Source of the DNA: Morchella semilibera
Lineage: Eukaryota > Ascomycota > Pezizomycetes > Pezizales > Morchellaceae
Assembly: GCA_009192285.1 (NCBI GenBank)
Contig: WBVU01000004.1
Coordinates: 1,262,001 to 1,326,000 of the forward strand
Direction of reading: 5' to 3'
Length of the DNA: 64,000 nucleotides
Shown: in pieces, positions 1-12,900 of the stretch
Layout: every line of letters starts with the position of its first letter
Numbering within the stretch: the first letter of the stretch is position 1
Made by a program: the position numbers and the translations under genes
The notes under the pieces: model-generated
Seen by the model: the letters and a program-made list of their open reading frames with translations, nothing else
What the model was told of the DNA's origin: nothing
Databases searched by the model: none

Positions 1-105
1 GGCGGCAGTATCAAAGGGGTCCACGAATGGTATCACGTGGATGTATTTACTGGGATGCAGCGGTTGGGAGCTCCTGCTAAGAGCTCGGTTTTTGTGCGTG
101 GCTAG
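1..105 (+). CDS. Possible 3' end of an unknown gene (C-terminal 34 codons)
   Basis: Frame 1 is open from the first base to a TAG at 103-105. It gives 34 codons with a coding-like composition (contains HEWYHVDVFTGMQRLGAP near the start). A pyrimidine- and AT-rich non-coding stretch follows. I do not recognise the family. The gene body lies outside the window, so this could be a last exon or chance. Confidence 0.3.
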   Translation, partial: GGSIKGVHEWYHVDVFTGMQRLGAPAKSSVFVRG

Positions 106-2181
106 TGAAAAAATGGATTCTGATTGAGTGGTCATTCCTCTTCTTTCTTTTACCATCGTTTTTATCGTTAGCAAACTTAAACTTCCTCCTCGATGAACTT
201 TTTATCTAAGGACTGATGCTTTTCATGTATAGAGCAGATGGAAATATTCATCACTAGTAAACTCGCAGGGGTACTAACTTACTCGCCACTAGCCTTCCAC
301 AGCTGGGAAGACTTCGAGTCAGGAAGAAAAGAAAGAAAAAAAGAAGAGAAGAGAAGGAGGAGAGGAGGGAGGAGAAAAAGAACAGTGAGATAAAGCCAAC
401 CCAATGAAATAGGACTCAAGTGAGGTTTTGCTGGACAAGAGATCGTGCGCCGGTATTCGTCGAGCCCTCACACATTGGTATTTATAGCTGCCAAAAGGGC
501 ACCAGAGACACAGACCACACCCGAATGACGTCGCCACCCCGAGGTGCCACCCACAGCACAGAAGCAGCCACTTCCGCGCGCTGAATCCTTAGGGAATAGT
601 GTAAACCAGTTTAGACTTATGATCAGATGGGGATCACCTAGGTACCAAAAGGATTTCGTAAGGTTCTATAACAGGGTTGGTTAAGCTTGACTATATCGGT
701 TGAGTGAGTGGTAGCCGTAATTCAATCATTGACCTTCAACCAGCTTTGAGCCTTTGATACACATGTATGTAGTAGACACCAGCTCGACCTGAATCATCAT
801 AACTACTAGATACGAAAATCGACATCTGGGAAAACTGTTTCATACATTGCGGTAGAAAAGTATACTTAAAGCCGTCCTAGACACCCAAATATTAATCTCG
901 CCTTTTTCTATGCATATATACATATACGGCTTCTCAACGTAGCAATCATTCCAACCAATGGCCTCAAGAGAGATCGCAAGAGAAAAAAGAAAACGAAATA
1001 GGATAATCGATTGTGAGTGGGGCATGTCTGATTACCCTAATATGATTTGAGAGAATACTCTCTTAGCGTGCCTCCCGAAATTTTTCCGAATTGATGTCAT
1101 CTATCGCGGAGATACTAGCACGCATTAGGGAAAGAATTTTTCCGCATCACTTGTAATCTTCCGTAGTTCAAAACACATTGGGTCGGGGAAGAGAGAGCTA
1201 CCTCTACTTCGACCTAGTGGTAGGCTTCAAGTTGCCCCAACCTAAGGCTTTAACAGGAAATCCAATTGATACTGGTTGCCAGCAGGCTGGCTACCCCGAA
1301 TGTTTCTGGAGCATAGCATTGTCATCCATGGCAACACACAACTTTATCATGAATATACTTACCCAAAATCAAACTCAGTCTAATATACGAATAAGTCGGA
1401 ATTCACAAGCCGCTAGCGCAGCTTATAATTATGAGCCCTCCCTTCTCATTTCAGCAGTTAGGTGTGGTTGGAAAAAGGTTTGGGCTTGAAACTCAAGACC
1501 GATGATTAATCATTGTACTAAACCCAAGTACATACATAGGCAACTTTACAGGTACAATACCTCCTACGACCCCCTGTGTCTTCGACATTCGGGCACGGGG
1601 CATCAGTCTAGAGAGCCGATACCGAGTTGTGATGAGAACCTCCCTTCCGGTTACCTGGCTTAAGAAGAGAGCCTGAGAAGCCTCGAGTAGAGTCGAGAGG
1701 GCTATGGTGTATCGGAAGGGTACGGTGTATCGGAGTAAATCGCTTAGACACTCTAGAGGATAAGCGCGAGAGAGCAGGTAAATTGGTATAAAATTTCGGT
1801 AAATACCAAACTTGAGTTGAAAAGAAAGCTTCGAAAGGCACATATCAAGGGCCGATCAAATACAAGTGATGCAAAAAAAAAAAAAAAAAAACGAGAAAAC
1901 TCCGTGCTTTAGTTCCAGCATCCACTATTACAATATCACAATAAAACACACCGTCCGTTCCATGCAAGGTATAAATGCCACTACCGCAACCCCCCCCCCC
2001 CCATCAATCCATCCGTCATCTTCCCATCCACTTTAACCATTTTTTTTGCAATAACGCATTAACAATATGAAATCCAATGTAAAACATAAAGAGTAAAGAT
2101 AAGTAAAGCAAACACGATACACAGATTAATGATAGGATAACGCCCATGAATGAAGAAACAAATTCATATGATTTCGACACA
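106..2181. other. Intergenic, no supported gene
   Basis: Only short open frames occur, none with recognisable motifs or consistent splice signals. The stretch holds purine-rich tracts (about 325-385), a run of 18 A at about 1873 and a run of C at about 1990-2002. The right end is the 3' flank of the CsmB-like gene. Confidence 0.6.
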
Positions 2182-5100
2182 TTACATTGGCAAGTTTGCC
2201 AACTCAGTATCAATATGTTTATCTAAGAATACCCGCCTCTCGCCCTGGCACTCTGTCTGCAATCTTTGCTCTACCAATGCACGAACTAACTGATAGTTAG
2301 CAATTTGTAAGTGTTTCTGAGAATTTTGGGACAAACCTTGTTTCTTCGTAACAGTCTCCAGATCGACCTCTCTCAAGACTTGCCGGATACTCTCAATAAT
2401 TGATTCATCGTCTGGTCCCCCACCAGCCCTCATGAAGTCCATGGTGCTTGCTGGTCTGCTTCCAGCGAATCCAAGAGGACTCCTGCTAGGCCCTCTTGGT
2501 GGAGGGGTGTTCATGGAGAGTAGGTTATCGGTGCTTGGCAATCCGGTACTCATGGCACTCTGGCGGTTGTTTGCAGGACCCTCCTGCCAATAATCCCTCT
2601 GGCTCATACCCCCCAATGACATTAAACGTTGCTGTTGTTGGTGATGGTTTGGGTCGTTGAAGTTTGTGTAAGCCGAGTAAGTTGACTGCCTATTGTTGAA
2701 CGGGGCTGGGGAATGGGGTGGCATATAAGGGTGCCCACCCATGTTTGGAAGGCCAGTAAGAATCGTGGAGGCCGGCTTAACAGAGGAGTACATGGATTGC
2801 ATGTCATCGAGTTCAACACCGTCCTGATAGGCACCATCGAATTTCTCTGGCGCACCACCACGACGACCAGGGAGCCCGTTTTGAGCCGCATAGTCATCCC
2901 AGGACTGTAGCGGAATACTCTTTGGATCAAATCCTTCATCTGCAGTTGCGACAACTTTCTTGGCACCACTCTCGCCAATGACGATACGAGTATTACCCCA
3001 TGAGAAATCGTCCTGAGCCCAGAAGGAGTAAACGGGGAGAACAAAAGAGTAGATCGGGAACGCAAGGATATAAATGATCATCCATCCAACATGCTGCCAC
3101 TGCCTCTTTATAATGAAGATAATCGCCTGGAGACCATAAACGGCAGCAATCATAACCAGTGATAGAATAGGCATCGGCCCAGTTTTGCTGGCAATAAGGT
3201 AGATCATATATCCGAAGTATACGCAAGTTGCAGGAAGAATGATGGTACCGATCAAATCCAAAAAGACGACAAATCTCATCGAGAAGAAACAAAACCCACA
3301 CATCTCTTTAAGGAAAAACAATTCGGCCAAATTGTGAACTGTAGAGTTAATCCACCGACGTCTTTGAGATAACAAGACACTCCAGGTCTCGGGGGCAGCA
3401 GTAAGAGCGTAGGCATCTGGAATGAACTTATAGCTCATGTATGGGAAGTGCTTCGTCATCAAAGTCGTAAGGTAACGATCCTCACCAAGAGACAACAAGT
3501 TCTTCTTGTGAAGTGTGTCGACAATACCATCAGAGTACTCCTCGATAACTTTGCTAGATATGATAAGAGGACGGCCCTTGTCCGGAGTGCGTAGACGATA
3601 CATGCAAAAACTAAGAGATTCAGTATATAGGTCTATCAAGAAGGTTAGAAAGGGGCTTTACCATCCGGGCAAACAAGTAACAGATCCGAATAAACTTTCG
3701 AAAGCCTTTGCAAGATGATGGGAGATATAGTATTCATAAACCTGGATCATAGTCCACCAGGATCTTTCCTCATTCTCCAAACTAGTCTCTCCGCAGATAC
3801 CTACGATCTTTGCATCGTTTGCACAAGCAGCTACCAAACGGTTCAACGAATCCTCCTTTACACTCGTATCGGCATCAACCATGAGAAGGTATTCGTAAAG
3901 CTCTGGATCGACACCGATGATATTGTTGATTTGGTGAAACATTTCAAGTTGAAGCGGAGACATAGGAGTACGGTGGTGAACACGGTTGAGGAAGTCGAGA
4001 AGGAGAACTTGAGAATCACGTTTACCACGATTACCAGGCTTCGATTTTCCTTGCTCTGAAGGCTTTCCAACCTTGACAACGACGATGTAAGGGACGACGC
4101 ATCCCTCATATTCATATAAGCCGGAGTAAACCTTTCCGTAATTTAGTTGAGCGCTTCCATCCCCAACAGACTTGAAAGGTAGCGCAGGAGGATCAATTTT
4201 TGGATCGACACCGAGGATATCACAAACGATGCTCGAAGTTGGCCTATCATTACCACCTCCAACAACCAAGCCGTCACATACCACGAAAAGCAGTTTTCTC
4301 TTGTTATCGTAGTTTAGGGCTGTAAGCGAGTCGAGAGCCTTCCTAAGTTGATCCTCGCCCTCGGTATACGCAGGAATCTGACAAATAACAAACTTGTCCT
4401 GTTGAGCTGGACGGCGTTTAGAACCAAGCTGAAGTGCAGCCAAGAACTTGACAAGGATAACAGCTGCGACGATACCAGCAAATATGGGGAGAATGTAACT
4501 GTTGAACTGACACTTGGCCGATTTCCTGAAATCTGTGCGCCCTTTGTAGAAAAGATTGTTCATACATCTCAAGTTTGAGGCCCGCATTGTACTGTTACCC
4601 AATTTATGAAATTCTGTAGTGATATCGCTGCCTGGTTTTTGCTGAAACAAATCCTCAATTGAGGAATCGAGGTAGTTGTATGAGGTAACACCTGCAGCAC
4701 CGGTATTTGGATTAAGATCGGCAGTGTAAAAGTAGTCTGTCAGATCGTATATCTTGTCATCGATGATACCCCACGGCTTATTGTCTGCTTTCCCTGTCTT
4801 CCTGATATTCTTTGGATCCCAGACAAGGTCGCCCTTTTTGAAGTCTTTGATGAAAGGCAAGAATTTTTGTGCGTACCAATTGGCGGAATGCAATGCGGAG
4901 GTTGTATCCTGAGCAAGGCGAGGGCCAGAGTTGTGAACACCAATGGCGTATGCTTGTACCGTAGAAGAATCATTGTACTGCATGGTTACAATTTCGGAGG
5001 TAACGAGATCAGGACAAGCTAGATATATAGGCGGTGGGAAGTAGGCGGAAAGATCAAGGCCGGCAAAGTCGATCATATTGGATCTGGTGGTCTCAATATT

Positions 5101-7580
5101 ACTGTCACTGTGCTGAAGGGTCCAGAAATCTGTCATATCATAAACGTAGCCACGAATGCTAACCCAGTAGTCGTTTTCACCTGTGTGGGTTGCAACTTCT
5201 TTGGTATTCCAGGCTTTGTCGTAGTTTGGGCAGACCAACCTGGAAAATGCAGCAATCCAAAACACAATGATAGCGTTCAACAGGAAGATGATGAGACAAA
5301 GAACAAACTTCTCTCTCCAAGCCATACGGACATCAGGCCGCTTCATCCTACCAACGTACTGAAGTAGGAAACTGGGAATCCACCACGTTAAGGCCCATAC
5401 AACACCAACCCAAATCTTGCGGGTCTTTGAAGTCGGTTGTTCTTCAATGTGCTTGGGATCGGCAGCTTCGGGATCCAATTTTCCAGAGTAGTAAGCTTCG
5501 TCATATTTGGACATTCCTGGGTCATCTCCTTCGCCGCCAGATGCAGCAAGTGGCGAGCTTCCGGGCAACGCCCTACTCATTGTGCTTTGCTGGAGCAGAT
5601 TATCCCTAGATGTACCAGGAGTCAACGGCTGGACACCGAAGTAACCACTGCCGGTGGTGTTAGTGGTGTAACCAGTATCCATGGGAGCAGCTCCCATGCC
5701 CATCATGCCTGGAACTGGTTGTTTCAAGTCAAGCATATTCTCTGCTTCCCACCAGCTTCCCTCTCGCATCCATACCCTCTCATTTCCTACCACTACTTCA
5801 CCATTGCTCCAGCCCCTTTCGATAACCCAGCTCTCAACGCCATCTCGGCCACCAGTGCAGCCGAGAGGGGCGTATCTTACAGAGAATTCGTCAAAATCGA
5901 AGTCGGCAGTAAAGTCAAGGTGCTTAGTTCTACGGTTGCCCCACTCGGGCAGTCTCCAGCTCCGTAATTGCTTACTGACAGCAGCAGCAGCCCATTGAGC
6001 TGGCTGTTGCCCAGTTGCTGGGTCTTCTGAGGGTGAAAGATTCAAATGCCACCAAACCCGAGAGGCTGTAAGAAGCTGTATAGCATCGAATTTGATCGAA
6101 TCCATATCGCGCCCATATTCGGCAGGGAATAGGAGTTCCTTCAAAAACCCGCCTTCTTCGATCTCACGACCGCCCTTCTCAATGACTTGCTCCCTCCTAT
6201 CACGTTCATATTCCCGGTCTCTGCTCATACCAACGAGGCCTGCGCTTTCGGCTTCGGCCCATGCAGTCTTCATCTCCCTGACCACGGTACCATTGACACT
6301 GGGCATTTGGACTCCGTCCATTTTCATCTCGGAGTTGAGGCCACTTTCGTCGTCGAACACGCCCTTGAGGCATAGAGCTTTCGCCATCTTTTCACCAGGC
6401 AACTCTAGCACATTGATTTGAACAGTATCACCTTCACTTCCATCTGTACCGGATTCGTTCTCCCTCCTTGCCTCGAAGTCAGCAGCAATAGCATCGTTCG
6501 ATCTTGCGATGATCCATTCTACAATTGCTTCGTAGACTGCTGCAATGAAGGCTTCTCTCTCATTGTCGCCCATCTTTTTTGCTAGAACTTCAGGTTCAAT
6601 TCCAATGAGACCTGAGACATCCTCGCACACCTCTTCGACAACATCCTCGTCTACCAGAAGTCCAACAGAATTTCCAAGTTTGAGAATTCCAGCAAGCGCC
6701 GAGAGAAGACCCCTAAGGAGGCTACCCTTGACCCCAATAGCCCTAAGGTTTGCCCTCCAGTCCTCCGCTGCCGCTGAGTCGTCTGCCGTAGGCAGATAGC
6801 TTGGAAGGTAGTAGGTTCCACTTCGGGCGAGTAGTGAATATTTATCGGGTGTCTGCAGACCAAGACCTTGTCTTTCGGCAGGAGTAGATGCTGCAGATAA
6901 CAGATAATAAAACACGTCAAAGGCCCTGTATCCGTCCTTGGCAGGTATCTGGAGGAGACCGTTGGCAGTATCGATCCCAGCGGTTGAGAGTGATATGTGT
7001 GCTCCGGTAATATTCCCAGCCAGGGATAGCTGAAGAGAGATAACCAAACCATTATGGTACGGCACAGAGAATGGAGAAGAAGGTGTCAAGCAAGATGTAA
7101 ATGCTGAAATAAGGGCAAGGGCGTTGGCAAGAATGTCGGGTGGTGAGGGCAGTGTACCCAAAATCGGGGTCAAAAGAGAAGGTGAGTGGGGATGTAGAGA
7201 TCTACGATAATATCAGCACAAGGGCAATCAATAGTGACCCTAAATCTCGGCTAGCGAGAGCCGAGTTATAATAAAGAAGGGTCCACTTACGCTAGTAGAA
7301 TAGTCTGGTCCTCTGCTCTTCTCCGGGCATGCTCCCAAGCTCTTGTACCAACATTTTCGTCAATAACCCCACCGCCGTAACCTGCATTACCGAGGCCGTT
7401 TCCAGAATTCACGACGAGTGTTGTGCTTGCATCGAGAGCGTGAGGTTGGCCAGATTGATAAGAATTATGAAGAGCTGTAAGCAGAGACGACGTCGTGATT
7501 TGCCCACCACCTTGTTGATTCGCGGCGTAAGGTGCAGCAGACGTCGTCGAGTAGATTGAGTGTCTGTTCGAGAACGACAT
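2182..7580 (-). CDS. csmB: Class VII (CsmB-like) chitin synthase with degenerate myosin-motor-like domain
   Basis: Processive GT2 enzyme making chitin from UDP-GlcNAc at the plasma membrane of growing tips and septa. Exons on the minus strand: 7580-7291, 7201-3662, 3610-2337 and 2285-2182. They total 5208 nt, or 1735 residues, close to the length I recall for Aspergillus CsmB. Introns are 89, 51 and 51 nt. Order seen: motor-like N-terminal half without a GESGAGKT P-loop; membrane segments from about residue 700 ([17 protein letters not shown]); cytochrome-b5-like region; chitin synthase domain from about 1034, with MVDADT near 1204 and [12 protein letters not shown] near 1358; further membrane helices; Ser/Gln-rich linker; C-terminal DEK_C domain (about 1670-1735). 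The start at 7580 follows a probable 5'UTR intron (about 7583-7663). The missing P-loop separates it from class V. Its partner is the divergent CsmA-like gene at 9971. Some nomenclatures call this class VI. Confidence 0.95.
2286..2336 (-). other. 51-nt in-frame intron inside the DEK_C coding region of csmB
   Basis: On the minus strand it begins GTTTGT, carries the branch-like GCTAAC and ends TTAG. It has no stop and its length is divisible by three, so an ORF reading runs straight through it and adds 17 residues. Removing it gives the continuous DEK_C motif [12 protein letters not shown]. Confidence 0.8.
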
Positions 7581-9970
7581 TCTGTAGAAGCTATTGAAAA
7601 CCAGTGTCAATTTACCAGATTTTAGATAGCAACGGAACTTGACTGTGGGTGAAAGAGATCTTACTGCAAAATTCACTTCAGTAATGAAGGAAAAACCTCC
7701 TGTGGATGGGAAGCACCGGAGTTACCAGTGTTATCACAACACAACCAGGGGCTAGAAAAAATAAAAGCTAATAGCTGAAAAATTGCAATCAAAAGAAGCC
7801 AATAAGCTTAAGGGCCAAGCGAGTGAATGAGTTGTTGATGTGATACGGTAAAGAGAAGAGAATAATAAAGCTGAGGTGGTGTTCGTTTTGGTTGCCGCGG
7901 CAAGCAAGATGCAGCAGCAGCAGCACCAGGTTTCCCCTTTTCCTCAGTTGGACTGAAATAGTACACAACAGCAAAGTTAGGGACTATTAGAGTAAACGAA
8001 TTCAGAGAGTTAGTGGGGTGAGGTAAACGAGTGTAGATGAATAGAAAATGAATACAAAAGGGTTTTGGTTGCGGAGCGAGCGACGAGAATGGGTGGTTAG
8101 AAGAGTGGAATGTTCTGTCTCTTTTTCTTTCCCATATTGTCACCCTAACTCTCGATTTTAGTCTTGCTTATGTCTTTCCCTTTTTGTTTTGTTTACCTCC
8201 CGGGCAAATAAGACGACTGGCAAAACAATGTAGCCACCGCTTGGATGCCATTCTGAACAGAGAAGACTAGGTACCGGTTGTTCCAACCGCTTCTGATTCT
8301 CCCGTACAACTGGCATATCGCTCGAAAATTAGCTTCTAGCGTGGAATTAGCTGCAGGCACTAAACAAAATAACCGATCCTGCTTGATTCACGACCCTAGT
8401 AACTTGTTCATTCACGGCTCATGATTCCTATCATTAATCTGGTCGTCTCTTCTCGACAAAAATGCTTCTTTACTGTACAGCCCCAATTACTGGTATCATA
8501 ACTACACTTCTTTCATGTTTGGTGAGTAATGTGACCCCCAAGTGCGAAAATACATAATCAAAACAAATAAATAAACAAGTGAAGTGTGTGCAACAAAAAC
8601 AAATTGAAGCAAGTCGCCAAGTCCAAAATCAGTTCCTGGACCTGCTGGCTGTTCTAAATATAACGCCACTTTGATTTTGGGGATTATATGACGAATAGAA
8701 TGTGCCCTGAACCGAGAAGTCTTTCCCCAAGTAGGCAGCTACCCCTGTTTCGGTCGGGTGCTCGACCTGCCGTACCGTGCGCGAACTCTGTGGACCAGGA
8801 CCACCAGTCCCCAAAGAAACAGCACGGGAAAAAGAAAAGAAGGTTGTGTAGAGTAAGGATATTTTTCAAAGATGCGTGAGACCTAGGTGGTGTAAAATAG
8901 ATAGAGTAATTTTTCTTAGAGTGCCCCTATTTTTGGAACCGGAAGTCGGGGTGCTGATCAACGTCCAGTCTTGGGACTACTCACATAGTGCTTCCTGAGT
9001 TCAGCCAGAAAAGTAACACCTTACACTCTGCACGCACTTTTTACCTACCTGCTCTAGGAGATTCTCGTATTTATGGTCCCATATATAGCTATTAGAGGCC
9101 TCGGAGGAAGGTACGGTAATTTTCGGGCTAGTATCGTGATCATGAATCCCACCGGAGCCCTTTCATCGAAAGGGTTCAGGCAGGAGGTTATATCCACAAA
9201 AACATATGACAGCAAGAGGGTGTGCGGCAAAAGATAGAACTCGAACGGGATGACAGGGACGCCATAAGGAGAACAACAGGGGTATAGAAAGTATTTTGTA
9301 CTAGTGTAGAGTGTCTGCCAGGAAGGGGAAAAGGTCAACAATAACAAGAGCGAATTTTGAAGGGAGCAGTCGTCCACTAAAGCGCATAATTAACTGACGA
9401 GGTAGGGGAAGGAGGAAACGGAAGAGGGCAAAAAGCGTCACACCAATCAGTTTCCGTATGTCAGGCAAAACAATCGGATTTGGGCATAACTACTATCGAT
9501 CGTGGACTCCGTAAATCTTTCTCCTTCGTCTTCCTCTCAACCAGCTGCATTACTCGCTGTACTGCTGCTGCTCCCTTGTGTCTTCGAATTTGATTGAGTA
9601 CAGCTCGATTGTACCCTTCATCACCTTCGTTTATTGTTTGTTGTTCTCATACGCTCGCTTGCACATATTGCATTCTTGCTGGTGTTGCTCTGCCTGCTAC
9701 TCCTTTTCTATTCCCCACGTTACCTACTACCTCCTTGGTTTTTGTTCGCGGTCTTCACTAAAAACGAACCACCTTGTTACTCCTACTCTTTCCCACCTCT
9801 AAACATTCCTACGCCTCCATAACTCGATTCGTTTTTACCACTCGTCCTCATCGTATTTGAGCGTTGCAGCATAGGCGTTTCCAACCGCCATTCATTAATT
9901 TCCTAATACATCTACTCACTCGGGGATTACCATCCCCCTCGACTGTGTAGCAGTTAAGCTTTAGCCCATC
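7581..9970. promoter_or_regulatory. Shared divergent promoter region of csmB and csmA
   Basis: These 2390 bp separate the two start codons, and no gene is supported inside. Next to csmB lies a likely 5'UTR intron (GTAAGA donor, TTCTACAG acceptor, about 7583-7663). The csmA side is strongly pyrimidine-rich (about 9520-9960), typical of a fungal 5' leader. Co-regulation is inferred from the arrangement. No specific factor site was assigned. Confidence 0.7.
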
Positions 9971-12900
9971 ATGGCACAGCAAACTCCCCAGTCACAACCG
10001 TCACTACCCTCGTTGCCGGCTCATCTCCAGTCGGACACTCACATAACAGCACATTTGGCTTCCCGCTTCCATTTGTCTCTGCCCACCGCTACTATCAGTT
10101 CCCATGCCATAATCGCATTGAACACTTATACTGCCCCCGATGCCGCTAGTGTGGAGTTAGAGGCATTGGCAGGCCGTATGTGGAGACGACTTGGAGGGAG
10201 AGGGGAAAATCAAGCTGTTCTGTTTCTGTAAGTCAAAAACTGATTAAGACTTATTGTGCAGCATTACATGAGTTGAACTAATTAAGCGCTTTAGTGGTGA
10301 ATCTGGTGCTGGGAAGACAACTTTGAGATCACTTCTTTTGTCTCATCTTCTTTCTTATACATCAACCCCACTATCTCAGAAAATATCCCTCTTCAGCTTT
10401 CTTTTCGACTCCCTCACTTCAACTAAATCCCTAACCACCCCTACTGCATCAAAAGCGGGGCTCTTCCTTGAACTCCAATATGACAATATCTCTCAAACCT
10501 TGATAGGAGGAAAACTTTTGGACCATCGTTTGGAGCGTTCACGTGTTGCTGGTGTACCCACTGGAGAACGCAATTTCCACATCTTGTACTATCTTCTTGC
10601 AGGTACATCTGATGCCGAAAAGGCGCATTTGGGGCTCAACACCCCTTCCACATCTACCGCGGGAAATAGACATACTAGTGGGGAGATTAGGGGCGGGGCG
10701 GGACAAAAGAGGTGGAGATATCTCGGTCACCCAACGCAACTCAAGGTTGGCATAAATGATGCTGAGGGTTTTGCTCACTTCAAAACTGCCCTAAGAAAGC
10801 TTGAATTCCCCCGACAAGAGATTGCAGAAGTTTGTCAGATGCTCGCAACTATTCTCCATATCGGTCAACTCGAGTTTGCAAATTCCCATGCCACCATGGC
10901 AAAAGGAGAGGATTCGGGTGCAATGGAAGGGGGCGATGCAGTTGTCGTCGTAAAGAATAAGGATGTCTTGGGTGTGATTGCTGCCTTCTTGGGTGTCAGT
11001 CAAGAGGCAATGGAGAACAGCTTGTCTTATAAGACAAAGACCCTAAATCGCGAGAGAGTCACTGTTATGCTGGATGCAAGAGGCGCCAGAGCCCATGCGG
11101 ATGAGCTAGCACGAACTCTATATTCACTTCTTGTGGCTTGGATCATCGAATCTGCCAACGAAAGACTTTGTGCAGTTGAGGACGCGGTAGCTAACACCAT
11201 TTCCATCATCGATTTCCCCGGTTTCTCTCAAGTTTCATCTACCGGCAGCACTCTGGATCAATTACTCAACAACGCTGCAACGGAGAGCTTGTACAACTTC
11301 TGCCTTCAAAGCTTCTTCGACAGAAAAGCTGAACAGCTCGAGAGTGAGGAAGTCGGTGTAACGGCCACTAGCTATTTTGACAATTCTGATGCGGTTCGCG
11401 GGTTACTGAAGCACGGAAACGGGCTGCTTAGTATTCTTGATGATCAAACACGACGTGGAAAAACCGATACGCTGTTTCTTGAGAGTTTAAAGAAGAGATT
11501 TGACTCAAAGAATAATGCGGCTATTACCATTGGCACCGCGTCTGCTGCAAATAGCTTCACCATCAAGCACTTTGCAGGAGAGGTTGATTATCCAGTCGCC
11601 AGCCTTGTTGAAGAAAACGGAGAAGTCATTTCGGGAGATCTTATGAACCTCTTCCGTGGCACAACAAGTGACTTTATAACAGATTTGTTCAGCAGCAAAG
11701 CTGTCACCACAGTTCAACATCCCCGTGAAAAGACTGCAATTATGCAGGGGCAAATTTCATCGCGGCCTTTGCGAATGCCTAGTGTAATGCGTAAGAAGGG
11801 CGAGAGACCAAATATCAAAGGTGTGGGAGAGTCTAAGACTCCAAACCTCGATTCTGATGTCTTGGCCCCTTCATCAGAGCAAGGTGCAGCAGCTCAATTT
11901 GTTAGTGCCTTGGATACTGTTACAAGATCCCTCACTGGAACGAACACAAACCCCTATTTTGTGTTTTGTCTCAAGCCCAACGATAGAAGAATCGCCAACC
12001 AATTCGACTCCAAGTGCGTGCGAACACAAATCCGAACATTTGGAATTGCTGAAATATCACAAAGGGTACGGAATGCCGACTTTTCAGTCTTCTTGCCATT
12101 TGGTGAGTTCCTGGGTCTCGCAGAGCCAGAGAACAATATCGTTGGTAGTGAAAAGGAGAAGGCCGAGCTTGTGGTCGAAGAGAGGAATTGGTCTATGAAC
12201 GAAGCTAGAGTAGGTGCCACAGGTATCTTTTTGAGCGAGAACTGTTGGGCAGAGATCGCACAAATCGGTGAAAATAGCGGAGGGAAGAGATACACTTCTG
12301 GTGGGCTCTTGGGTGATGGTGATGAGGCTCCAGGGAGTACGCCCATGACTCCAGTAGGTGAGACCGCCCGAGGTGGCGGCTTATTTGGAGGCTCGGACTC
12401 TAGGGTTAGGTTAATTCCTGGGCATGGAACTCCTAGCCCTGGAGGACTAGGCACCCATATTTATGGCACCGGAGAAGCTGGGAAGGGTTACTTCGCCAAA
12501 TCAGATGACCTGAGATCCGAAGCAGCAGCATCTGCTTTCCACTCAGGCGATATGTTCAAGAACTTTGATACGCGGGAACAAATGGCAGAAAAGGGCGCTG
12601 CTGCAAGAGAGCAAGAAATCGAAGAGATACCTGTAACACCTGGCCGTAAGAGATGGATGTTCATGGTATGGGCCATCACATGGTTCGTTCCAGACTTTGT
12701 GCTGCGGTGGGTTGGGGGTATGAAACGAAAAGATATTCAAATAGCCTGGAGAGAAAAGCTCGCTATCAATTTCATGATTTGGTTTATGTGCTTATTGTCC
12801 GTCTTTTTCCTGAGTAAGTTGAATTCTTCAGTTGTTGGTTAATAACTACTAATCGCTCGCAGTCTTCTTTCCCCAGCTTATTTGCCCTAAGCAAAATATC

